Assembly: GCA_902495955.1 (NCBI GenBank)
Contig: CABUZE010000029.1
Location: 1-8,323 of the forward strand
Direction: 5' to 3'
Length of the DNA: 8,323 nt
Source: an uncultured Collinsella sp.
GTDB taxonomy: Bacteria; Actinomycetota; Coriobacteriia; Coriobacteriales; Coriobacteriaceae
The notes beneath the pieces are model-generated. The model was not told where the DNA came from. It saw nothing but the letters and a program-made list of their open reading frames with translations, and ran no database searches. A program made the position numbers and the translations under genes. Positions 1-5,684 of the stretch are shown piece by piece (position 1 is the stretch's first letter; the number at the start of each line of letters is the position of its first letter).

Positions 1-1
1 C

Positions 2-838
2 GCCATCGCCGACGACCTCATCTCAATCGCCGCCATCGCCATCTTCTACGGTCAGCGCCCCAATCCGTTTTGGTTGGGCGCCGCCGCGCTGGTGACCTGC
101 GCGCTCGTGTGGCTCAACAAGACGCAGCATTACCGCCTTGCTCCGTATTCGGTTCTGGGTCTGCTGTTGTGGTTCTGCATGTTCAAGAGCGGCGTACATG
201 CCACGCTTGCTGGCGTCATCTTGGCCTTTACCATCCCGGCCAAGTGCGGTGTCAAGCTCGACAGCCTTACCGATTGGTTGGGCGAGTGCCTGCCGCTGCT
301 CGATGACCGCTACGACGACGAGGCGCACATCCTGGGCCAGCACGACTTTACCGTCTCGACCACCAGGGTCGAGCGCGTCATGCACCGCGTGACCCCGCCG
401 CTCATCCGCATGGAGCGTCTGATCTCCACACCGGTCAACTTTGTGATTCTGCCGATCTTTGCGTTCGTCAACGCACAGGTTCGCCTGGTGGGCGTGGACA
501 TGAGCACGCTGCTCACCGACCCGGTGACGCTCGGCGTGTACTTTGGCATGCTGCTGGGCAAGCCGATCGGCATCTTTGGCATGACGTTCGCCCTGGTTAA
601 GCTCAAGGTTTGCCAGTTGCCGCGCAACGTCAACTGGCACATGATCGCTGGCGTGGGTATTCTGGGCGGCATCGGCTTTACCATGTCGATTCTCATCAGC
701 GGTCTCGCCTTCCCGACGGCCCAGTTTGAGGTTCTTGCTGCCAAGGCTGCCATTCTTGCCGGTTCGGTCACCGCCGCCGTGCTCGGCATGATCTACATGA
801 GCGTGGTCTGCAAACACCCCGCGCCCAAGGGCGAGTAA
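2..838 (+). CDS. nhaA: Na+/H+ antiporter NhaA, C-terminal part (5' end outside window)
   Basis: Inner-membrane antiporter that expels Na+ (or Li+) in exchange for protons. The reading frame is open from position 2, so the N-terminus is missing and 278 residues remain. The visible part begins with A-I-A-D-D-L, matching the NhaA ion-binding aspartate pair (Asp163/Asp164 in E. coli). It continues with the family signature SGVHATLAGV (about 190-219). The lysine of GKPIGI (codon 560-562) corresponds to E. coli Lys300, and GGIGFTMSI matches the conserved late helix. A hydrophilic stretch rich in Asp/Glu and His lies between the two membrane halves, before the TPPLIRMERL segment. This is longer than in E. 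coli, so the protein ends about 50 residues later relative to the Asp pair. A strong terminator follows 17 bp after the stop, so this is the last gene of its transcript. The family call is firm; the intact gene's start cannot be seen. Confidence 0.96.
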   Translation, partial: AIADDLISIAAIAIFYGQRPNPFWLGAAALVTCALVWLNKTQHYRLAPYSVLGLLLWFCMFKSGVHATLAGVILAFTIPAKCGVKLDSLTDWLGECLPLLDDRYDDEAHILGQHDFTVSTTRVERVMHRVTPPLIRMERLISTPVNFVILPIFAFVNAQVRLVGVDMSTLLTDPVTLGVYFGMLLGKPIGIFGMTFALVKLKVCQLPRNVNWHMIAGVGILGGIGFTMSILISGLAFPTAQFEVLAAKAAILAGSVTAAVLGMIYMSVVCKHPAPKGE

Positions 839-855
839 AAGCACATACAAGTTTG

Positions 856-893
856 AAAACGCCGCCTGTGAACACCATCACAGGCGGCGTTTT
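856..893. terminator. Bidirectional intrinsic terminator
   Basis: A perfect 16-bp stem (left arm 856-871, right arm 878-893) encloses a 6-nt loop. The stem core is GCCGCCTGTG/CACAGGCGGC, and the outer end is AAAA/TTTT, so both strands finish in a short T run. It sits 17 bp after the nhaA stop and 31 bp after the stop of the convergent minus-strand gene. It is therefore placed to terminate both. Confidence 0.9.
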
Positions 894-921
894 AGTCATT
901 GGGGACGTTCTTAAATGACTA
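893..921. repeat. Small palindromic element with GGGGACGTTC loop
   Basis: An 8-bp inverted repeat (TAGTCATT at 893-900, AATGACTA at 914-921) surrounds a 13-nt centre starting GGGGACGTTC. It abuts the terminator and ends 3 bp before the stop of the minus-strand gene. The symmetry is seen directly. That it is a dispersed genomic repeat of REP type is only an inference from its shape and intergenic position. It could also be a secondary hairpin supporting termination. Confidence 0.5.
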
Positions 922-924
922 GGT

Positions 925-1179
925 TTATTCCACGGTGCCGTAGACGGCGCCCCAGCCGTGGGCGGCCAAGGCGGAGTTGAGCTGATCGCAAAGTGACTGG
1001 CGGTCGTAATAGCCGGGCGGCAAAAGGTTGACGATTTCCATGAGGTCGGGCGCCAGGTCCAAGATTTCGGCCTGTACGATCAGATCCAGGCGGTCGATGG
1101 CGTGGCGGTCGTAAAACAGTCCGTCGACCAGGCGCTGCAGGTCGCCGAATTCCTCGGCCTGGAACGATCCGTACTCCAT
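925..1179 (-). CDS. Small acidic protein of unknown function (84 aa)
   Basis: I do not recognise this protein. The start is the ATG at 1177-1179, because a full AAGGAGG site lies 4 nt upstream (1184-1190). An in-frame ATG ten codons earlier has no such site. The product is strongly acidic (15 Asp/Glu against 4 Arg and no Lys) and has no signal peptide or membrane segment. It looks mostly helical, with an LLPPGYYDRQSL motif at residues 52-63 and a single cysteine at 64. It is probably a cytosolic protein or a protein-binding partner. It is transcribed divergently from the aminotransferase and converges on nhaA with a shared terminator, so it is a single-gene unit. The strong ribosome binding site and the placement of terminator and start support a real gene. 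Function cannot be assigned. Confidence 0.75.
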   Translation of the reverse strand: MEYGSFQAEEFGDLQRLVDGLFYDRHAIDRLDLIVQAEILDLAPDLMEIVNLLPPGYYDRQSLCDQLNSALAAHGWGAVYGTVE

Positions 1180-1183
1180 AGTG

Positions 1184-1190
1184 CCTCCTT
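1184..1190 (-). promoter_or_regulatory. Ribosome binding site deciding the start of the 84-aa protein
   Basis: AAGGAGG on the minus strand, 4 nt before the ATG at 1177-1179. It favours that start over the in-frame ATG at 1207-1209. Confidence 0.8.
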
Positions 1191-1281
1191 GGGCGCCCCA
1201 CGCCGGCATGCGCGGCGATTCGTAATTTATTGCGATGGACTTAATCTATCACGGCTTCATAACGTTGTGGCGGTGGCGGTC

Positions 1282-1287
1282 TATACT
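1282..1287 (+). promoter_or_regulatory. Probable -10 element for the aminotransferase gene
   Basis: TATACT lies 42 bp before the aminotransferase ATG in the 150-bp divergent gap 1180-1329. No convincing -35 is seen at 16-18 bp upstream (sequence near 1259 is ATAACG). The surrounding CTATACTTAGACGAA closely resembles the sequence before tatA (CTATACTTGACCGAA), which adds weight. An 8-bp palindrome TTCGCGAA (1310-1317) lies in the short leader and overlaps the ribosome binding site GAAAGG (1315-1320). The rest of the gap shows only a short GC hairpin near 1201-1217 and an AT-rich patch near 1220-1260 that may hold the divergent minus-strand promoter. Confidence 0.5.
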
Positions 1288-1329
1288 TAGACGAACTGCA
1301 ACGTACCGCTTCGCGAAAGGTCGCACCCC

Positions 1330-2634
1330 ATGCAGACGATCTACCAGAAGATGGAAACCACCGAACTCGATGCCGCCATCGAGGCGCTCAAAGCCGAGGT
1401 CGCCGAGGTCAAGGCCAAGGGCCTGGCGCTCGATATGGCCCGCGGCAAGCCGTCGCCCGCCCAGGTGGACATCTCGCGCCCCATGCTCGATATCCTCAAT
1501 GCCGACGCCGATCTGCACGATGGCAACGTCGACTGCTCCAACTACGGCTGCTTCGAGGGCATTCCCTCGGCACGTAAGTTGGCAGGGGAGTTCCTGGGTT
1601 GCCCCGTCGAGCAGACGCTCGTACTGGGTTCGTCGAGCCTTCTGATTGAGCACGATATCGCCGGCATGTTCTGGCGCTGCGGCTCGTGCGGCAGCGAGCC
1701 CTGGGATGTCTACGAGGCCGCGCACGACGGCAAGAAGGTCAAGTTCCTGTGCCCCGTTCCCGGCTACGATCGCCACTTTGGCATCACCGCCGACTTGGGC
1801 ATCGAGAACGTCCCCGTCGCGATGACCGACAACGGCCCCGACATGGACGAGATCGAGTGCCTGGTTGCCGCTGACGACTCCATTAAGGGTATCTGGTGCG
1901 TGCCCAAGTATTCCAACCCCACGGGCATCACCTTTAGCGAGGACACCGTGCGTCGCCTGGTCGAGATGCCCACGGCCGCGCCCGATTTCCGCATCTTCTG
2001 GGACAACGCCTACTGCGTGCACGACCTGTACGACGAGACCGACGAGCTCGCCAACATCTTTGACCTCGCTCGCGCGGCGGGCACCGAGGACCGCGTGGTG
2101 GCCTTTGCCTCGACGTCCAAGATTACCTTCCCGGGCGCCGGCATCGGCTTTATCGGTGCGAGCCCCGCGGTCATCGCCGAGTTCTCCAAGCGCCTGAAGG
2201 CCGGCCTCATCAGCGCCGACAAGCTCAACCAACTGCGTCACGTGCGCTTCCTTCCCACCATCGAGGCGGTCAAGGAGCACATGAAAAAACACGCTGAGTT
2301 CCTGCGTCCGCGCTTTGAGGCCGTCGAGCGCAAGCTCACCGAGGGCCTGGGCGACACGGGTTGCGCCACCTGGACGCATCCCCGCGGCGGCTACTTTGTA
2401 AGCTTCGATGGTCCCGAGGGCTCGGCCCAGAAGGTCGCCGCGCTTTGCGCCGACCTGGGCGTCAAGCTCACGCCGGCCGGTGCTACCTGGCCCTATGGCA
2501 AGGACCCGCGCGACACTAACATCCGCATCGCGCCGAGCTATCCCACGGTCGAGGACCTGGAGGCCGCGCTCGATGTGCTGGTGCTGGCTGTGAAGCTCGT
2601 CGCTGCCGAGCTTGCGCGTGCCGAGCGCGCCTAA
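1330..2634 (+). CDS. Aminotransferase, type Ic aspartate aminotransferase-like
   Basis: PLP-dependent fold-type I aminotransferase, 434 aa, cytosolic. It most resembles the group (Pfam Asp_aminotransf) that includes the Corynebacterium aspartate aminotransferase, which swaps amino groups between aspartate and 2-oxoglutarate. Visible features in order: the N-terminal arm with RGKPSPAQVDISRP (38-51), typical of this group; NYGCFEG (71-77); SNPTG (195-199), whose Asn contacts the cofactor; DNAY (225-228), whose Asp pairs with the pyridine nitrogen; STSKITFPGAG (261-271), with Lys264 as the Schiff-base lysine; and NIRIAPSYP (397-405), whose Arg399 should bind the substrate carboxylate. Length is normal. 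The start is supported by GAAAGG 9 nt upstream; an in-frame ATG seven codons later lacks a good site. The STAS gene follows 51 bp later and may be cotranscribed. Fold and catalysis are firm. Aspartate as substrate rests on resemblance, and another acidic or aromatic amino acid remains possible. Confidence 0.93.
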   Translation: MQTIYQKMETTELDAAIEALKAEVAEVKAKGLALDMARGKPSPAQVDISRPMLDILNADADLHDGNVDCSNYGCFEGIPSARKLAGEFLGCPVEQTLVLGSSSLLIEHDIAGMFWRCGSCGSEPWDVYEAAHDGKKVKFLCPVPGYDRHFGITADLGIENVPVAMTDNGPDMDEIECLVAADDSIKGIWCVPKYSNPTGITFSEDTVRRLVEMPTAAPDFRIFWDNAYCVHDLYDETDELANIFDLARAAGTEDRVVAFASTSKITFPGAGIGFIGASPAVIAEFSKRLKAGLISADKLNQLRHVRFLPTIEAVKEHMKKHAEFLRPRFEAVERKLTEGLGDTGCATWTHPRGGYFVSFDGPEGSAQKVAALCADLGVKLTPAGATWPYGKDPRDTNIRIAPSYPTVEDLEAALDVLVLAVKLVAAELARAERA

Positions 2635-2685
2635 CGCGCGGCTTCCCGTACTATCCGCACTTTCGATACGTAAAGGAGCGTATAC

Positions 2686-3000
2686 ATGGATTTGGGTATT
2701 TCCACCAACCCCACGCCAGAGCTCTACACCATTAAGGTGACCGGCGAGATCGATATCTCTAACGCCGATAGCCTGCGCAATGCCATCGACCTGGCGCTCG
2801 AGCAGCCCACTGAGGCCGTTGAGCTCAATTTTGCCCAGGTGAGCTACATCGACTCGACGGGCATTGGCGTGCTCGTGGGCGCCGCGCACCACGCGGTTGA
2901 CCACGGCAAGCGCTTTAGCTGCACCAATGTGCAGCCCCCGGTGATGCGCGTGGTTCAGCTGTTGGGTGTCGACCAGGAGATTTCGATCACCGCTGCATAA
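2686..3000 (+). CDS. Single STAS-domain protein, anti-sigma factor antagonist-like
   Basis: A 104-residue protein consisting of one STAS domain, the fold of SpoIIAA and RsbV. These proteins release a sigma factor by binding its anti-sigma kinase, and are switched off when a serine is phosphorylated. Visible features are the opening strand YTIKVTGEIDISN (14-26), LNFAQVSYIDSTGIGVLVG (47-65) and a C-terminal helix ending in VVQLLGVD. Ser57 in D-S-T-G aligns with the phosphorylated serine of SpoIIAA. There is no membrane segment and no extra domain. The start follows AAAGGAG (2672-2678) by 7 nt. No anti-sigma kinase, phosphatase or sigma factor gene is in the window, so its partner is unknown. 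It could instead serve a different STAS role, such as intermembrane transport or a two-component relay. Domain call strong, role inferred. Confidence 0.9.
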   Translation: MDLGISTNPTPELYTIKVTGEIDISNADSLRNAIDLALEQPTEAVELNFAQVSYIDSTGIGVLVGAAHHAVDHGKRFSCTNVQPPVMRVVQLLGVDQEISITAA

Positions 3001-3043
3001 TCTTTGTCCCCAAAGGGCGTGCCGTTTGGCATATGTTTGTGAT

Positions 3044-3071
3044 GCGCTCGGACGTTTTGGCGTCCGGGCGC
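3044..3071. promoter_or_regulatory. GC-rich hairpin between the STAS gene and the tatA promoter
   Basis: An 11-bp stem (3044-3054 with 3061-3071, one G:T wobble) closes a TTTTGG loop. It ends one base before TATACT (3072-3077). No T run follows, so it is not a standard intrinsic terminator for the STAS gene. As DNA it covers the -35 zone of the putative tatA promoter and could be an operator. A weak terminator remains possible. Confidence 0.5.
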
Positions 3072-3077
3072 TATACT
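3072..3077 (+). promoter_or_regulatory. Probable -10 element of the tat-hyp operon
   Basis: TATACT in the context CTATACTTGACCGAA, nearly the same as the site before the aminotransferase. It lies 75 bp before the tatA GTG start. No consensus -35 is visible at the usual distance (about 3049-3054, CGGACG), and that stretch is occupied by the inverted repeat 3044-3071. This could mean activator dependence or a non-consensus -35. Confidence 0.5.
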
Positions 3078-3120
3078 TGACCGAATGAATAGACGAGTTC
3101 CGGCCGAATGGCGCGGTGCG

Positions 3121-3140
3121 GGCTCGACTCACATCGAGCC
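3121..3140 (+). promoter_or_regulatory. Leader hairpin just before the tatA ribosome binding site
   Basis: A perfect 7-bp stem, GGCTCGA (3121-3127) and TCGAGCC (3134-3140), has a CTCACA loop and sits in the inferred tatA leader. It ends 2 nt before GGAGG (3143-3147). It could affect translation initiation or mRNA stability of the operon. The structure is read from sequence; the function is inferred. Confidence 0.5.
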
Positions 3141-3142
3141 TT

Positions 3143-3147
3143 GGAGG
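3143..3147 (+). promoter_or_regulatory. Ribosome binding site setting the tatA GTG start
   Basis: GGAGG lies 5 nt before GTG 3153-3155. The resulting N-terminus, MFGIGEGELA, is the form expected for TatA/TatB. The in-frame ATG at 3108 has no such site and would add a non-conserved extension. Confidence 0.8.
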
Positions 3148-3152
3148 TATGT

Positions 3153-3737
3153 GTGTTTGGTATTGGAGAGGGTGAGCTCGCGATCATCGTGGTCTTCGGC
3201 TTTTTGCTGTTTGGCCCGGATAAGCTCCCGCAGATGGGCCGCACGATCGGCCGTGCCATCCGTCAGTTCCGCGAGACGCAGGAAAAGATGACGGCCGTTG
3301 TTCAGTCCGAGATTATCGATCCGGTGAGCGAGGCCGCGTCGGCCCCGGTCAAGCCCAAGAAGGCTGCTGCGACCGACGACGATTCCGATGCGGACGAGGA
3401 TGCCGTCGAGACGGCAGCGCCTGCCAAGAAGGAGACCTTTGCCGAGCGTCGTGCCCGTCTTGCTGCCGAGAAGGCCGCAAGCGAGGGTGCCGCCAAGGGC
3501 GAGGATGCTGCCGAGGAGACTGAAGCCGAGGGTGCCGACGCCGGGTCTGCCGATGCCGCCGTCGAGTCCGAGCCTGCTGCAGAGCCGGAGCCCGAGCCCG
3601 AGCCGGCAGAGCCCACGACGGCCGACCTCTATGCCCGTCGTCCCCGCAAGCGCAAAGCCGTCGTCGACCAGCTCGCCCGCGAGCTCGAGGCCGAGGACGA
3701 TGCCGCTGCCGACGCCCCGAAGGGAGGCGATGAGTAA
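3153..3737 (+). CDS. tatA: Sec-independent (Tat) translocase subunit TatA/TatB with long acidic tail
   Basis: Membrane subunit of the twin-arginine translocon, which moves folded, often cofactor-bearing proteins across the cytoplasmic membrane. With the GTG start the protein is 194 aa. Residues 6-20 form the short transmembrane helix, and FGPDKLPQMG (20-29) is the diagnostic hinge. An amphipathic helix (30-46) follows. The rest, about 140 residues, is a low-complexity tail rich in Ala, Glu and Asp, with Glu-Pro repeats at 144-153 and a basic patch RRPRKRK (162-168). Typical TatA proteins are far shorter (roughly 60-90 residues), whereas actinobacterial TatB proteins are closer in length. Glu8 aligns with Glu8 of E. 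coli TatB, but the hinge with FGP and KLP is also TatA-like. So this may be TatB, or a single subunit doing both jobs. The stop overlaps the tatC start by one base (TAATG), indicating coupled translation. Confidence 0.9.
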   Translation: MFGIGEGELAIIVVFGFLLFGPDKLPQMGRTIGRAIRQFRETQEKMTAVVQSEIIDPVSEAASAPVKPKKAAATDDDSDADEDAVETAAPAKKETFAERRARLAAEKAASEGAAKGEDAAEETEAEGADAGSADAAVESEPAAEPEPEPEPAEPTTADLYARRPRKRKAVVDQLARELEAEDDAAADAPKGGDE

Positions 3738-4528
3738 TGCCTATCGGACCTGCGCGTATGCCGCTCTTCGATCACCTGGGAGAGCTCCGTCGCCGCCTGA
3801 CCATCGTGGTCGTATCGGTGTTTGCCGCCGCTATCGTGCTGTACTTCGCCACGCCCGTGGTGCTCGACATCTTGGAAGACCCTATCCGCTCCTTTGTGCC
3901 GGACGGTAAGTTCTACATCACCACCACGCTCGGCGGCTTTGGCCTGCGCTTCTCGCTGGCCATCAAGATGGCCGTGGTCATGTGCACGCCCATGATCATC
4001 TGGCAGATTCTGGCGTTTTTCCTGCCGGCGCTTCGCCCCAACGAGCGCAAGTGGGTCGTGCCCACGGTGCTCGCCTCGACGGTGTTGTTCTTCCTGGGCG
4101 CCATTTTCTGCTATTTCATCATCATTCCTGCGGGCTTTGAGTGGCTCATCGGCGAGACCTCGGCCGTCGCTACGGCGCTGCCCGACCTGGAGAACTACGT
4201 CAACATGGAGCTGCTCTTTATGATCGGCTTTGGCGTGGCGTTTGAGCTGCCGCTCATCATCTTCTACCTTTCCGTCTTTCACATCGTGTCCTACGCGGCC
4301 TTCCGCAGCGCCTGGCGCTACGTGTACGTAGGCCTGCTCGTGGGTTCGGCTGTGATCACGCCCGACGGCTCGCCCGTCACGCTGGGCCTTATGTACGGTG
4401 CCCTGCTTTCGCTCTACGAGATCTCGCTCGCTATCGCCCGCGTGGTCATTACCGCGCGCGAGGGCAAGGAGGGCCTGTTCGTGAGCCGTCTGGACCTGTT
4501 CTCGGACGACGAGGACGACGAGGAGTAA
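3737..4528 (+). CDS. tatC: Sec-independent protein translocase TatC
   Basis: Multi-spanning core of the Tat translocon, which recognises the twin-arginine signal peptide. The 263-aa protein shows the conserved N-terminus MPLFDHLGELRRRL (8-21), with Glu16 equivalent to E. coli Glu15 of the signal-binding site. The cytoplasmic loop QILAFFLPALRPNERK (90-105) contains Glu103. GFGVAFELP (164-172) contains the intramembrane Glu170, and TPDGSP (208-213) precedes the last helix with LYEISL. Six membrane segments fit roughly residues 22-40, 72-97, 108-131, 157-180, 194-208 and 213-237. The C-terminus is a short acidic run (257-263). The ATG overlaps the tatA stop by one base and follows GGGAGG (3722-3727) by 9 nt, which favours it over Met8. 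The last codons also carry the ribosome binding site of hypA. Confidence 0.97.
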   Translation: MPIGPARMPLFDHLGELRRRLTIVVVSVFAAAIVLYFATPVVLDILEDPIRSFVPDGKFYITTTLGGFGLRFSLAIKMAVVMCTPMIIWQILAFFLPALRPNERKWVVPTVLASTVLFFLGAIFCYFIIIPAGFEWLIGETSAVATALPDLENYVNMELLFMIGFGVAFELPLIIFYLSVFHIVSYAAFRSAWRYVYVGLLVGSAVITPDGSPVTLGLMYGALLSLYEISLAIARVVITAREGKEGLFVSRLDLFSDDEDDEE

Positions 4529-4534
4529 ATCGGT

Positions 4535-4891
4535 ATGCACGAGGTTGGCATTGTCAACGGCATACTCGATACAGTGATTCGCGCGGCGCGTGGGGCGGGG
4601 GCCTCGCGCGCCGTTTTGGTGACGCTGCGTATCGGGGATATGACCGAGGTCGTGCGCGAGGCGCTCGACTTTGCGTGGGAGACGTTTCGTGACGAGGAGC
4701 CGCTCACGCGCGGCTGCGAGCTTGCCGTGGAGGAAGTCCATCCACAAAGTGAGTGTTTGGACTGCGGCGAGGTCTTCGATCACGACCGCTTTCATTGTCG
4801 CTGTCCCCAGTGTGGCGGCGCCAACGTGCGCCTGCTGCACGGTCGCGAGCTCGACATCGCAAGTATCGAAATCGAAACCCCCGACGATTAG
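4535..4891 (+). CDS. hypA: Hydrogenase/urease nickel incorporation protein HypA
   Basis: Nickel metallochaperone that works with HypB to deliver Ni to the active site of [NiFe] hydrogenase precursors in the cytosol. At 118 aa the length is standard. It begins M-H-E-V; His2 and Glu3 with the N-terminus form the known Ni site. The structural zinc site is two CxxC pairs, Cys74/Cys77 (CLDC) and Cys90/Cys93 (CPQC). An additional Cys88 lies just before the second pair. The start lies 6 bp after the tatC stop, and its AGGAG (4521-4525) is made from the final Glu codons of tatC. The two genes are thus in one operon and probably coupled. hypB follows 55 bp later. Confidence 0.97.
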   Translation: MHEVGIVNGILDTVIRAARGAGASRAVLVTLRIGDMTEVVREALDFAWETFRDEEPLTRGCELAVEEVHPQSECLDCGEVFDHDRFHCRCPQCGGANVRLLHGRELDIASIEIETPDD

Positions 4892-4932
4892 CCCGCTAGC
4901 CATCTAGTGATGGGGTATAAAGGGGCCAAAGT

Positions 4933-4938
4933 AAGGAG
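4933..4938 (+). promoter_or_regulatory. Ribosome binding site setting the hypB start
   Basis: AAGGAG ends 8 nt before ATG 4947-4949. A GTG at 4938 would overlap this site, so the later ATG is the start. An AT-rich TATAAA (4916-4921) lies upstream in the hypA-hypB gap and could be an internal -10, but no matching -35 is seen. Confidence 0.7.
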
Positions 4939-4946
4939 TGCCGAGT

Positions 4947-5630
4947 ATGGCCGAGAAAACGATTGATATCGCATCGCCGATTCTGTCGCGCAACGAGCGC
5001 CTGGCAGATCAGCTGCATCAGCGATTTAAAGAGACAAACACCTATGTGATCAATGTGCTGTCGAGCCCCGGCTCGGGTAAGACCACCACGATTTTGGGCA
5101 CCAACGAGCGCCTGCGCGACAAGGCGGGCCTGCGCTGTGCCGTTATCGAGGGCGATATCGCCTCGGACGTCGACGCCATCACCATGAAGGAAGCCGGCAT
5201 GCCCGCCATCCAGATCAACACGGGCGGCCTGTGCCACCTCGAGGGCAACATGATCATGGAGGCCGTTGACGCCTTCGACCAGGCAGTGGGTCTTCAAAAC
5301 ATCGATGTTATCTTTATCGAAAATGTGGGCAACTTGGTCTGCCCGGTCGACTTTGACCTGGGAGAGAACCTGTCCATCATGATCCTCTCGGTGCCCGAGG
5401 GCGACGACAAGCCCATCAAATACCCGGGCATCTTCCAGCACGCCGGCGCACAGCTGCTCAACAAGGTCGACGTGGCTCCGGCTTTCGATTTTGACATGGA
5501 TAGGTATACTAAGACACTCGATGACCTCAATCCGCAGGCGCCGCGGTTTGCCGTGAGCGCGCGCAAGGGCGAGGGCATGGATGCCTGGTGCGATTGGCTC
5601 ATCGGGCAGATTGAGCAAGCAAGGGCGTAA
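4947..5630 (+). CDS. hypB: Hydrogenase nickel incorporation GTPase HypB
   Basis: SIMIBI-class GTPase that drives nickel transfer from HypB/HypA into the [NiFe] hydrogenase large subunit. The 227-aa protein has the P-loop SPGSGKTT (40-47), EGD (68-70), and the metal-binding CHL with Cys96-His97. It also has IENVGNLVCP (124-133, with Cys132), SVPEGDDKPIKYP (148-160), and the guanine-specificity motif NKVD (172-175). Cys96, His97 and Cys132 match the G-domain metal site used between the two protomers. The N-terminus lacks both the high-affinity CxxCGC motif of E. coli HypB and the His-rich nickel store seen in some others, so HypA or another chaperone probably supplies Ni. It follows hypA by 55 bp. 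hypC-F are absent from the window. Confidence 0.97.
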   Translation: MAEKTIDIASPILSRNERLADQLHQRFKETNTYVINVLSSPGSGKTTTILGTNERLRDKAGLRCAVIEGDIASDVDAITMKEAGMPAIQINTGGLCHLEGNMIMEAVDAFDQAVGLQNIDVIFIENVGNLVCPVDFDLGENLSIMILSVPEGDDKPIKYPGIFQHAGAQLLNKVDVAPAFDFDMDRYTKTLDDLNPQAPRFAVSARKGEGMDAWCDWLIGQIEQARA

Positions 5631-5672
5631 GTCGGCCGCCATACGGGCGGGCGTAGCCGCAGAGATACGAGA

Positions 5673-5678
5673 TAGGAG
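5673..5678 (+). promoter_or_regulatory. Ribosome binding site for the TTG start of topA
   Basis: TAGGAG lies 6 nt before TTG 5685-5687. The N-terminus this gives, MKLIIAEKNDAA, is the expected start of the Toprim domain, so the rare TTG is well supported. Confidence 0.8.
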
Positions 5679-5684
5679 CCTCTT

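Noticed and set aside
911..1201. Overlapping minus-strand frame of 96 codons at the small acidic gene
   Set aside because: It has no ribosome binding site and an Arg/Pro/Gly-rich composition typical of an out-of-frame shadow.
1249..3132. Long minus-strand open frame (627 codons) opposite the aminotransferase and STAS genes
   Set aside because: The opposite strand carries clear families in full. The antisense product is rich in Arg, Ala, His and Gly without any domain, as expected from GC-biased codons.
3108..3152. Longer tatA reading frame starting at ATG 3108
   Set aside because: It has no ribosome binding site and adds 15 residues before the conserved MFGIGEGEL N-terminus.
3629..4903. Minus-strand open frame (424 codons) opposite tatC and hypA
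   Set aside because: It spans several real genes on the other strand; the His/Asp/Arg-rich product is low-complexity and matches nothing.
4938..4946. hypB start at GTG 4938
   Set aside because: It overlaps the AAGGAG site that correctly serves ATG 4947.
5491..5510. TTGACA followed by TATACT inside hypB, like a promoter for topA
   Set aside because: The spacing is only 8 bp instead of about 17, and both hexamers are codons of conserved or plausible HypB sequence.
5636..5650. CCGCC/GGCGG hairpin between hypB and topA as a terminator
   Set aside because: The stem is only 5 bp and no T run follows, so read-through into topA cannot be excluded.
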